DNA of 64,000 bases from Fictibacillus sp. b24. Lineage in GTDB: Bacteria > Bacillota > Bacilli > Bacillales > Fictibacillaceae. The notes below the pieces were generated by a model. It was not told where the DNA came from. It saw only the letters and a list, made by a program, of their open reading frames with translations, and made no database searches. The position numbers and the translations under genes are program-made. Shown piece by piece: positions 1 to 7,276 of this stretch. The stretch's first letter is position 1, and every line of letters begins with the position of its first letter. The stretch is from the NCBI RefSeq assembly GCF_030348825.1, contig NZ_JAUCES010000005.1, forward strand, positions 744,001-808,000, given 5' to 3'.

Positions 1-944
1 TGAGAGTTACTCAAAATATGTTAAGCAATAATATGTTGCGAAATGTAAGTAACAGCTTTCAAAGAATGGGAAAATATCAAGATCAGCTTTCGACAGGAAA
101 GAAAATTAGCCGACCTTCTGACGATCCTGTTGTAGCGATGAAAGGTATGACTTATCGAACGTCTCTAAATCAAGTCGAGCAATATCGCCGCAATTTATCA
201 GAAGCATATAACTGGATGGATGCTGCTGACTCGTCACTTGATAAAGCGACAAGTGTCCTTCAGCGTGTACGTGATCTTACTGTTCAAGCAAGCAATGGAA
301 CATACGAAGAAGGTCAGCAAGGTATGATACAAAAGGAAATTACTCAGTTGAAAGAACACCTTGCTTCGATTGGAAATACCCAAGTGGCCGGTAAGTATAT
401 ATTCAACGGTAACGATACGAAAAATAAACCAATTGATTTAAATGGTTCAACCCCTACTCCAACAGATAAGGATCCTATAATGCTGAAACTGTCTGACGGA
501 ATTAACTTAGCAAGTAACAACGTCAATGTTTCTACGAATCAAAATGCAGTTGAATTCGAACTATCTGATGGGATTAAAATACCTGTTAACATTAACCCGA
601 CAAACGTTTTTTCTAAACAATTGTTTAAAGATATGGAAGATCTAGAGGCTGCTCTACAAAATGGTGCGCCGGATTTGGATCAGTTTCTGACCAAAATTGA
701 TAACCATATTTCAGGCATTGGTTCAGAACGTTCTGAACTAGGTGCCCGGTATAACCGAATTGAGTTGATGGACAGCCGTTTAAGTGAACAAGAAGTAATC
801 TCTAGCAAAATTCTATCTGACAATGAAGATGCGGATATTGAAAGAGTGATAACCGATCTAAAGATGCAAGAAAGTGTGCACCGTGCCGCACTGGCTGTTG
901 GGTCAAGAATTATTCAGCCATCACTAATGGACTTTCTCAGATAA
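1..944 (+). CDS. flgL: Flagellar hook-filament junction protein FlgL (HAP3), 5' end cut by one base
   Basis: FlgL joins the last hook protein to the first flagellin of the filament and is exported by the flagellar type III system. The window opens with TGAGAGTTACTCAAAATATG. With one missing A before it, the reading frame starts MRVTQNML, the normal FlgL N-terminus, so the gene is complete except for one base and the ATG at 18 is internal. The N-terminal flagellin-type helices (SLEKATSVLQRVRDLTVQ-like pattern around residues 75-95) and the C-terminal helix (ALAVGSRIIQPSLMDFL) are visible. The implied length of about 314 aa fits the family. A strong hairpin follows, and yviE-fliW-csrA come next in the usual Bacillus order. 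Confidence 0.95.
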   Translation, partial: RVTQNMLSNNMLRNVSNSFQRMGKYQDQLSTGKKISRPSDDPVVAMKGMTYRTSLNQVEQYRRNLSEAYNWMDAADSSLDKATSVLQRVRDLTVQASNGTYEEGQQGMIQKEITQLKEHLASIGNTQVAGKYIFNGNDTKNKPIDLNGSTPTPTDKDPIMLKLSDGINLASNNVNVSTNQNAVEFELSDGIKIPVNINPTNVFSKQLFKDMEDLEAALQNGAPDLDQFLTKIDNHISGIGSERSELGARYNRIELMDSRLSEQEVISSKILSDNEDADIERVITDLKMQESVHRAALAVGSRIIQPSLMDFLR

Positions 945-948
945 GAAA

Positions 949-980
949 AAAGAGCTATCAACTGATAGCTCTTTCTCTAT
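949..980 (+). terminator. Stem-loop between flgL and yviE
   Basis: A perfect 12-bp inverted repeat (AAAGAGCTATCA, 2-nt spacer, TGATAGCTCTTT) begins 5 bases after the flgL stop and is followed by a weak pyrimidine run. The ribosome binding site of yviE lies only a few bases downstream, so it may be an attenuator or an mRNA-end stabiliser rather than a full stop. Confidence 0.6.
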
Positions 981-996
981 ATAGGAGGGAAACAGT

Positions 997-1572
997 ATGA
1001 ACTTTCCTCAATTAAGAATGCAGTCAACAAAAGGTGAATTAGGATTAACCATTACAAAAGCTGTTCAACAGATTGAGCAGCCACAAGCAGATATGACGAT
1101 TAGACAACGATCAGCGGAGATGGATATTGAGACAACACCAGGAAAACTGATCATCGATCAAACCCAGGCTTGGGCAGATATGAATTTAATGCACATTTTT
1201 AAGCGAATCGAAGAGTACGCTCGAAACGGATATCAAGATTGGTTATCTTATCTAGCGAAAACCTCATCTCAGGGAGATCAACTTATGAGGATTGAAAACA
1301 AGGGTAACCCATTAATCTCTCAAGCGAAGATGAATAGTGAATCGCCTATTTTAGATTACAATGTAGGATTTATTCCATCTGCCTTTAGCGTTAAAATGAA
1401 TTATAGACCAGCTAAAGTGAATATTAATTGGAAAACGCATCAGCCAGATATAAACGTAAAAGTCAACAAACCTCGTCATCATTATTCACCAGGTGTCGTA
1501 CGAGGAAAAATGAAACAGATGCCATCTTTACATATAGAGGTTATAGGATTAAATATTGATCAAAAAAAGTAA
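997..1572 (+). CDS. yviE: YviE-like protein (DUF6470 family)
   Basis: This is a 191-aa protein of unknown biochemical role. It is always found between flgL and fliW in Bacillus-type flagellar loci, which is how I recognise it. The start is clear: GGAGGGA lies 6-7 bases before the ATG. The protein has no membrane segment or signal peptide. It has an N-terminal part with MRQ/TIRQRSAEMDI-like stretches and a beta-rich, basic C-terminal half (INVKVNKPRHHYSPGVVRG). The fliW gene starts 12 bases after its stop, so the two are probably co-transcribed. A flagellar role is inferred from context only. Confidence 0.85.
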   Translation: MNFPQLRMQSTKGELGLTITKAVQQIEQPQADMTIRQRSAEMDIETTPGKLIIDQTQAWADMNLMHIFKRIEEYARNGYQDWLSYLAKTSSQGDQLMRIENKGNPLISQAKMNSESPILDYNVGFIPSAFSVKMNYRPAKVNINWKTHQPDINVKVNKPRHHYSPGVVRGKMKQMPSLHIEVIGLNIDQKK

Positions 1573-1584
1573 AGGGATGAAAAC

Positions 1585-2025
1585 ATGAAACTTGAGACGA
1601 AATTTCAAGAAGTGATCGAAATACAAGAGTCAGATATATTATCGTTTGAACAAGGTCTGCCAGGATTTGAGCATGAAAAACAATTTGTTTTGCTACCCAT
1701 AGTAGGTACAGAATTGTCACTGCTTCAGTCAATCGGGACAAGGGATTTAGCCTTTATAACGACTGATCCATTTCAATTTTTTAAAACGTATGACTTTGAG
1801 TTAAGTAAAGCAGACATAGAATCTTTAAAGTTAGAAAATGAAAAAGATGTCTTTGTACAAGTAATTATTACAGTCCAAGACCCATATGAAAAATCAACAG
1901 CAAATCTTCAAGCTCCTGTTGTAATCAATTCAAAAAATAATCTTTGTAAGCAAGTTATTTTGACAGATAATCATTATAGAACAAGACATAAACTAACAGA
2001 ATCTCTTGTTAGACAGGAGGGTTAA
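1585..2025 (+). CDS. fliW: Flagellar assembly factor FliW
   Basis: FliW is a cytoplasmic protein that binds flagellin and, when free, the regulator CsrA. Rising free flagellin takes up FliW and releases CsrA to block hag translation. The 146-aa length and the signature [18 protein letters not shown] near residues 20-40 are typical. The gene ends 2 bases before csrA starts, so the two are translationally coupled. The three partners FliW, CsrA and Hag follow each other directly here, and the hag leader carries the expected CsrA site. Confidence 0.96.
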   Translation: MKLETKFQEVIEIQESDILSFEQGLPGFEHEKQFVLLPIVGTELSLLQSIGTRDLAFITTDPFQFFKTYDFELSKADIESLKLENEKDVFVQVIITVQDPYEKSTANLQAPVVINSKNNLCKQVILTDNHYRTRHKLTESLVRQEG

Positions 2026-2027
2026 TC

Positions 2028-2273
2028 ATGCTAGTATTAACCCGTAAAATACAAGAAGCTATTAAAATTGGTCACGATATTGAGATAACGGTTCTTGCTG
2101 TTGAGGGAGACCAAGTTAAACTAGGCATTAATGCTCAAAGAAATGTAGAGATTCATAGAAAAGAAATCTATCTTTCTATACAAGAAGAAAACAATCAAGC
2201 ATCCCAAACTTCACTAGACACATTCAAACAGTTAAAAACACAAAAAAATATTACTAAAACTATTAAAGATTAA
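2028..2273 (+). CDS. csrA: Carbon storage regulator CsrA
   Basis: CsrA is a small dimeric RNA-binding protein that represses translation by covering ribosome binding sites. The first 60 residues show the full family pattern: [12 protein letters not shown], then [10 protein letters not shown] and a conserved Arg in [11 protein letters not shown]. The last 20 residues form a polar tail (81 aa in total). The start is supported by AGGAGG 8 bases upstream, inside the end of fliW. Its main predicted target is the hag leader, which has a hairpin with GGA in the loop and a second GGA in the ribosome binding site. The -35 element of the hag promoter lies inside the last codons of csrA. Confidence 0.96.
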   Translation: MLVLTRKIQEAIKIGHDIEITVLAVEGDQVKLGINAQRNVEIHRKEIYLSIQEENNQASQTSLDTFKQLKTQKNITKTIKD

Positions 2274-2289
2274 TTCCATTCTCCGATAT
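2264..2289 (+). promoter_or_regulatory. Sigma-D promoter of hag
   Basis: TAAA (2264-2267), 15 bp, CCGATAT (2283-2289) match the sigma-D (sigma-28) consensus. The -35 overlaps the 3' end of csrA. The same arrangement recurs at 3597 and 6790. Confidence 0.85.
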
Positions 2290-2357
2290 AACATATAGAA
2301 ACAAGTTGTACTTTTAGCGGCCGGTAAATGTACGCTCGTTTTATAAAAAACACATCC

Positions 2358-2399
2358 AACCAACCACAAGGACGTGGGCGGTTCAAATTTCAAGGAGGA
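2358..2399 (+). promoter_or_regulatory. CsrA-binding leader of hag (two sites)
   Basis: Site 1 is a hairpin: AACC (2358-2361) and CCAC (2364-2367) pair with GTGG (2374-2377) and GGTT (2380-2383), exposing the loop AAGGAC with its GGA. Site 2 is CAAGGAGGA (2391-2399), which is the hag ribosome binding site itself. Two such sites, one of them over the ribosome binding site, is the known layout for CsrA repression of hag in B. subtilis. Confidence 0.8.
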
Positions 2400-2406
2400 A
2401 ATTAAA

Positions 2407-3507
2407 ATGAGAATTAATCACAATATCGCAGCTCTTAACACGCATCGTCAATTAAGTGGAGCTAATAATGCTCAAATGAAGTCGATGGAGAAACTCTCTT
2501 CTGGTCTTCGTATTAACAAAGCAGGAGACGACGCGGCAGGTCTAGCAATTTCTGAAAAAATGCGTGGACAAGTTAGGGGATTAGAACAAGCATCTCGTAA
2601 CTCACAAGATGCAATTTCAATGATTCAAACTGCTGAAGGTGCTCTTAACGAAACTCACTCAATCCTTCAACGTATGCGTGAGCTAGCTGTTCAAGGTGCG
2701 AATGATACAAACGTAACACAAGATAGAGATGCTATTCAGGAAGAATTAGTTGAATTAAAGAAAGAAATTGACCGTATCGGTGATACAACAGAGTTTAACA
2801 AACAGACTTTGCTTAATGGTGGTCTGGGTGGTACTGTTGATCAAGATGCAACAACAACAACTGTATTAGCAGTTACTGGTGTTGCTAGTGCAACAACAAA
2901 TGGTGCTATTGCAGATACTTATACTATATCTTCAGGTGCTGCTGGTGAATTAACTATGACTAACAGTGCTGGTACAAAAACACAGACAATAACAAACGCT
3001 AGTGGTGCTCAAGAATTAAACTTCTCTGATTTTGGAATAACATTAAAAACAAATGCAGGATATACTGCTGATGATGCAGTTGGTAATGTTGTAGTTAATG
3101 CTGGTTCAGTTACATTCCAAATTGGTGCTAATGAAGACCAAAATCTAAGTTTAAATATTCGTAACATGAAAACGGATGGTGTGCTTAATCTTGCAACCGC
3201 TGGCCGTGTTGACGTTACAGACCACCTTGCAGCAAAAGCTTCAGTTACAAACATTGAAAGTGCTATTACTGAAGTTTCAAAAGAGCGTTCTAAACTGGGT
3301 GCATACCAAAACCGTCTGGAGCACACTATCAATAACCTTAACACATCTTCTGAAAACCTAACTGCTGCGGAATCTCGTATTCGTGACGTAGACATGGCGA
3401 AAGAAATGATGGAACAAACTAAGAACTCTATTCTTGGACAAGCTGCACAAGCCATGCTTGCACAAGCAAACCAACAACCACAAGGTGTTCTTCAACTTCT
3501 TCGTTAA
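2407..3507 (+). CDS. hag: Flagellin (main, 366 aa)
   Basis: This is the structural subunit of the flagellar filament, exported and polymerised outside the cell. The start is the ATG at 2407 (MRINHNIAALN), preceded by AAGGAGG. A GTG at 2374 in the same frame lies within the CsrA hairpin and is rejected. Residues 1-140 form the conserved N-terminal D0/D1 part (SSGLRINKAGDDAAGLAISEK). Roughly 140-265 is a Thr/Ala-rich variable domain. The last 100 residues are the conserved D1/D0 part (RIRDVDMAKEMM ... MLAQANQQPQGVLQLLR). It is controlled by a sigma-D promoter and by CsrA/FliW, and a strong terminator follows. A second, much longer flagellin lies at 7277. Confidence 0.97.
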   Translation: MRINHNIAALNTHRQLSGANNAQMKSMEKLSSGLRINKAGDDAAGLAISEKMRGQVRGLEQASRNSQDAISMIQTAEGALNETHSILQRMRELAVQGANDTNVTQDRDAIQEELVELKKEIDRIGDTTEFNKQTLLNGGLGGTVDQDATTTTVLAVTGVASATTNGAIADTYTISSGAAGELTMTNSAGTKTQTITNASGAQELNFSDFGITLKTNAGYTADDAVGNVVVNAGSVTFQIGANEDQNLSLNIRNMKTDGVLNLATAGRVDVTDHLAAKASVTNIESAITEVSKERSKLGAYQNRLEHTINNLNTSSENLTAAESRIRDVDMAKEMMEQTKNSILGQAAQAMLAQANQQPQGVLQLLR

Positions 3508-3524
3508 TTAAAATTTATTATTCT

Positions 3525-3554
3525 GAGATCTTAGTTTATCTAAGATCTCTTTTT
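3525..3554 (+). terminator. Rho-independent terminator of hag
   Basis: A perfect 10-bp stem (GAGATCTTAG / CTAAGATCTC) with a 5-nt loop is followed by TTTTT. Confidence 0.92.
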
Positions 3555-3596
3555 GCTCTTCTGCTACCTAATCGCTTTATAAACCCATATCCCTAT

Positions 3597-3622
3597 TAAA
3601 TACACAAATACTTTTCCGATAT
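3597..3622 (+). promoter_or_regulatory. Sigma-D promoter of the FliK-like/FlhB-like pair
   Basis: TAAA (3597-3600), 15 bp, CCGATAT (3616-3622). It has the same geometry as the hag promoter and lies 34 bp before the ATG at 3656. Confidence 0.8.
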
Positions 3623-3655
3623 ATAATGAAAGGTCATTTATTCGGAGAGTGAACT

Positions 3656-6499
3656 ATGAATATCCACAATCATTTAAACCCCAGTCAAATACACAGTACA
3701 ACTCCAATTAAACAAGGTGAAACCACTACTGCAACTTTAAAAGAAAAGATATCTGCTACTAAAGCTATTCTGGTTATCAGAGGACAAGAATTTCAAGCAG
3801 ATTTTACAAATGAAATTCCCGAATCTGAAAAGATTAGGTTAAAAGTTTTAAATGTATCTGAAAATACAATACAAGTTGAATCTAAAGTTACATTAAGGAA
3901 CGGTTTAGATACTCAAAGTAATAATAGTCTTCAATCTATAGAAACAGGAAAAATAATCAGTAATCACAAGGCTTCTGGTCCACTCTTAACTATTATGAAT
4001 AAAAAAGGTTTACAATCTGATATTGCAATTAACAATCATATAAAGGAAGCTCTTTCTGGAAAATTTGATGAACATCTCAACCTTCTTAATAAAGGTGTAT
4101 TCAAGGCTATTCAAAACGAAGTAAGAGTTACTACTAATGCAATAAAGAATGAGACAAATCCTGTTTATGTAGTAAAACAGGTTAATCAAACGCTTGGTAG
4201 GATTGCTCCATTTATACATCCACAAACTAGTGAAGAGCTAAGTGCCCTTTTTAAAGAATTAAATGTAAGCCTTTCACATGATAAACTTCAAAATGTTAAA
4301 GATCGCTTAATTCAAGTTCTTCAACAAGTAGATGCTGACATGCAAGAATCTACTAATAAAGCAGGTAAAGAGATTATTTTTCAAGTGGGAAGTAAAATAT
4401 CAGATTTACATCCAAAAGAGGTTCTTCTTAAAACGAAAGAACATGTACAACAATTACCAACAGTCATAAAAGTGATAGAAAAAACTCAGGAAATGCTGAA
4501 GTCAATAGCTCTAGAACCAAAGTCTTTAGAAAAGTTAGAACGAGCAGTACAAGAAGCGAGACAATATCAACAACTTGGGAGAGAACAGTTAGGAAAAGAA
4601 AGGATTATTCATGCGCTGGAACAAATCGAAAATGAACTATCAGAAGTAATAACAAGAAAAGCAGATATACAACTACAACCAAAAGTAGTAATACGGGAAA
4701 CGAGAGAACAAGTACAGCAATCAGCGAATGTTGCAGAGGCAATTGAAAAGACACAAGAATACATAAAGGCAAACCCTTTCGAACCAAAAGCTATTGAAAA
4801 GTTGGAGCGAGCTATACAGGAAGCTAAACAACATCGACATCTTGGAAGAGAACAGCTAGGCAAAGAAATGATTGTTCAAGCATTACAACAACTTGAAAGT
4901 GAAACATACATACAAGATGTAATTAATAAAAAAAATTCTCATAATGAAAAAAGCACAGGTCCAAATATAGATGCACAGCAATCTAACTTAAAAATAAATA
5001 CAACAGAAACTGAACATGGGAAAGTAAAATCTTTCGAAAACAAAACAGAGATTACGAAACAAGCAGTAGATCAGTGGATCAATATGATTCAAAAACAAAG
5101 TAAGATAGGGCAAGCTTTAGACTTATTACAAACTGAATTAAGTAAGTATCCAGAAAGTGCTTCCGTTAAGAAAGTAATGGAGTCAATGGAAAGAGCTGCT
5201 CAGCATGTTGAAGCAAAAAAGGAACTTGCTGCAAGAAAAGAAATTCATGAAACGCTTCAAATAATAAAACCAACTTTACCAAGTGAATCAACAGAAAATC
5301 AAGAGGTGCAATCAATAAACAAGGAAGTAAAATCATTTATTGAGAATTTACCTCTGCTTGATTCTGCCTCAAAAAATATTGTAGTTACTAAAGTTACAGA
5401 AAAGCTGGCAAAGGCAACTATTGATTTTAAAGAAGTACAAAGAGAACTTGTTAGAAATTTAAATAATGTTGATAACATGTTGCGTACTCAACATACACAA
5501 CCTCAAGCAAGGCAACTCATAGAATCTACTATTGCTAAACTAGACAACTCGATTCTAAAGAGCGAGATGATGATTTTATCTGATATGGGGACAGAAAAAA
5601 AGCTTCTGCAGGCTAGCAGTCAGTTGGCAGAAGCAAAAAAATTACTTTCAAGCGGGAATCCACATGAAGCACAAAAAATTGTGCAGAACGTCTCAAAATT
5701 ACTTGAAATCATAAATTGGAAACCATCTGAAGTAAAAGTTATGCACTACACAAATGTATTATCTGATGAGCAACCTCATCATTATGAAAAACAATTTACT
5801 AAAACTATCTCTACCATAGCTAACTATTCGGATATGGAGTACGGATCACCGAGAGAAATGTATGAGAAACTGCGCTCACTGGGATTGAACTATGAGCGGG
5901 ATATTGGAAATTATTTTGCTTCAAACAAACCGGAACATCAATTAAAAGAGATAGAAACGAATAACTTAAAGTATCTTCTCCAGAAAATATCAAGTGAAGA
6001 TGGATCAGGAAAGTTTACTCAGCAGATTGAACAAACTCTTTCAAATATTACGGGTCAGCAGCTGTTAAGCAAATCAGATCATCAAGGCAGCCAGCAAAAT
6101 ATGATGTTTTCTTTACCTGTTCAATTAGAGCAGCAAATGAAAAACATTAAAGTCTTTGTGAATTCTAAGAAAGATGGACAAAAGGTGGACTGGGAGAATT
6201 GCAGTTTGTATTTCTTAATTGAAACACCAAAATTAGGTGAAGTAGGAATTCTTGTTTCTGCATCAGATCGAAAACTATCTTTAACATTAAAAAACAACAG
6301 TTACGACTTTGAACAAGTAGCTAAGCCTATTGGGCAAAAAGCAATACAAAGAATAGAAGAGATTGGCTATCAAGTAAACGGAATGAAGTTTACTGATTTG
6401 AGAAAAGAACCTGTTCATCAAGATAATAGTATAGAAGTAACCTCACAAGCTCATTTTGTAGATTACACTTCAGAAAGAGGGATGAATTTCACGATATGA
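3656..6499 (+). CDS. Large FliK/YlqG-like protein with coiled internal repeats
   Basis: This is a 947-aa, probably cytoplasmic or exported, Gln/Glu/Lys-rich protein. The pairing with a downstream FlhB C-terminal-like protein and a C-terminal domain of hook-length-control type (about residues 820-930: SLPVQLEQQMKNIKVFV, then SLYFLIETPKLGEVGILV) recall the B. subtilis ylqG-ylqH pair. The middle carries related helical repeats of about 89 residues, beginning near residues 253, 342 and (more diverged) 470. They share EKTQE, EKLERA and GREQLGKE. A sigma-D promoter precedes it and its stop overlaps the next ATG (ATGA). Role inferred: substrate-length or specificity control in flagellar export. The exact function is unknown, and it is longer than YlqG. 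Confidence 0.7.
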   Translation: MNIHNHLNPSQIHSTTPIKQGETTTATLKEKISATKAILVIRGQEFQADFTNEIPESEKIRLKVLNVSENTIQVESKVTLRNGLDTQSNNSLQSIETGKIISNHKASGPLLTIMNKKGLQSDIAINNHIKEALSGKFDEHLNLLNKGVFKAIQNEVRVTTNAIKNETNPVYVVKQVNQTLGRIAPFIHPQTSEELSALFKELNVSLSHDKLQNVKDRLIQVLQQVDADMQESTNKAGKEIIFQVGSKISDLHPKEVLLKTKEHVQQLPTVIKVIEKTQEMLKSIALEPKSLEKLERAVQEARQYQQLGREQLGKERIIHALEQIENELSEVITRKADIQLQPKVVIRETREQVQQSANVAEAIEKTQEYIKANPFEPKAIEKLERAIQEAKQHRHLGREQLGKEMIVQALQQLESETYIQDVINKKNSHNEKSTGPNIDAQQSNLKINTTETEHGKVKSFENKTEITKQAVDQWINMIQKQSKIGQALDLLQTELSKYPESASVKKVMESMERAAQHVEAKKELAARKEIHETLQIIKPTLPSESTENQEVQSINKEVKSFIENLPLLDSASKNIVVTKVTEKLAKATIDFKEVQRELVRNLNNVDNMLRTQHTQPQARQLIESTIAKLDNSILKSEMMILSDMGTEKKLLQASSQLAEAKKLLSSGNPHEAQKIVQNVSKLLEIINWKPSEVKVMHYTNVLSDEQPHHYEKQFTKTISTIANYSDMEYGSPREMYEKLRSLGLNYERDIGNYFASNKPEHQLKEIETNNLKYLLQKISSEDGSGKFTQQIEQTLSNITGQQLLSKSDHQGSQQNMMFSLPVQLEQQMKNIKVFVNSKKDGQKVDWENCSLYFLIETPKLGEVGILVSASDRKLSLTLKNNSYDFEQVAKPIGQKAIQRIEEIGYQVNGMKFTDLRKEPVHQDNSIEVTSQAHFVDYTSERGMNFTI

Positions 6500-6792
6500 A
6501 CTATCAATTCTCTAATCAAATAAAACGGAAACATGTAAACGGACAAGCAGCTGCTGTTATTCGTTATAACGAGGATACAGGACAAGCTCCTTCTGTTGTT
6601 GCGCAAGGAAAAGGGGATGTGGCAAAGCAAATTATAAGTCTAGCCCAGCAACATGATATACCGCTGCAAGAAGATCACCGTTTAATTGGTGAGCTGTTAG
6701 ACATGGACTTAGGTGAAAGCATTCCTCCCCAACTTTATGCGGTTATGGCAGAAATTTTATTATTAGTAGAAGAATTGGAAAAAAAGTATTAA
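6496..6792 (+). CDS. ylqH: FlhB C-terminal-domain-like protein (YlqH/FhlB type)
   Basis: This 98-aa protein corresponds to the cytosolic domain of the export switch protein FlhB without its membrane part. It shows AAVIRYNEDTGQAPSVVAQGKG, then IPLQEDHRLIGELLDMDLGESIPPQLYAVMAEIL, the standard FlhB_C pattern. The autocleavage motif NPTH is absent (the equivalent place reads KHVNGQAAAV), so it should not self-cleave. It overlaps the FliK-like gene by 4 bases, which implies translational coupling and a joint role. FliK normally acts on the FlhB C-terminus to switch export specificity, so this pair looks like a soluble duplicate of that module. Confidence 0.85.
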   Translation: MNYQFSNQIKRKHVNGQAAAVIRYNEDTGQAPSVVAQGKGDVAKQIISLAQQHDIPLQEDHRLIGELLDMDLGESIPPQLYAVMAEILLLVEELEKKY

Positions 6793-6815
6793 ATTTAAGA
6801 GCTTAATTCCGATAT
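6790..6815 (+). promoter_or_regulatory. Sigma-D promoter of the second flagellin unit
   Basis: TAAA (6790-6793), 15 bp, CCGATAT (6809-6815). The -35 includes the stop codon of the gene before it. Confidence 0.85.
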
Positions 6816-6847
6816 AACATTTGAATGATAATACTGGAGGTAGTTGA

Positions 6848-7261
6848 ATGTTCACGGAAGAAGCCTTGCACAAAAAATCACCTGAAGAGCTGACAGCATT
6901 ATTGTATGAAGCTTTTCTTAGTAACTTGGAAGAAGCTAAAGAAGCTATTGCAAAAAAAGAATTTACTGAAGCAAATACGAAGCTCCAAAAAGCTAGCGAT
7001 ATCTTATATCGATTGGGCGCAGGTTTAAATTATGAAGCAGGCATTATTGCAGATCAATTGGACGAAGTATACAACTATCTCGCAGAAAGTCTTATTCAAG
7101 CTAATCTTACAAAAGAAGTTGAACCGATAGAAGAAGCTATTAAGCTTGTAACGGCAATATCAGATGCTTGGAATGAGGCAATGGAAAAGAAAACAGATAG
7201 CCTGTCACATACAACTAAACAAAAGAATAAAGCATACGAACAGTTTGCAATTTACGAATAA
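6848..7261 (+). CDS. Divergent FliS-like flagellin chaperone
   Basis: This 137-aa helical protein aligns along its length with FliS. KSPEELTALLYEAFLSNLEEAKEAI corresponds to the FliS stretch SPGELTLMLYNGCLKFIGLARTAI (encoded at 27875), and later LIQANLTKEVEPIEEAIKLV and ISDAWNEAM match the end of FliS. The usual N-terminal Tyr-containing arm (AYQNNSV) is missing or changed (MFTEEALHKK). It lies 15 bases before a second flagellin under a shared sigma-D promoter. The inference is that it is the dedicated chaperone of that flagellin, binding its C-terminal D0 helix before export. GGAGG 9 bases upstream supports the start. Confidence 0.75.
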   Translation: MFTEEALHKKSPEELTALLYEAFLSNLEEAKEAIAKKEFTEANTKLQKASDILYRLGAGLNYEAGIIADQLDEVYNYLAESLIQANLTKEVEPIEEAIKLVTAISDAWNEAMEKKTDSLSHTTKQKNKAYEQFAIYE

Positions 7262-7276
7262 GAGGAGCTCTTACAA

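Noticed and set aside
3009-3455. Minus-strand open frame of 148 codons across hag
   Set aside because: It is the complement of the conserved flagellin C-terminal codons, has no ribosome binding site and has no family resemblance.
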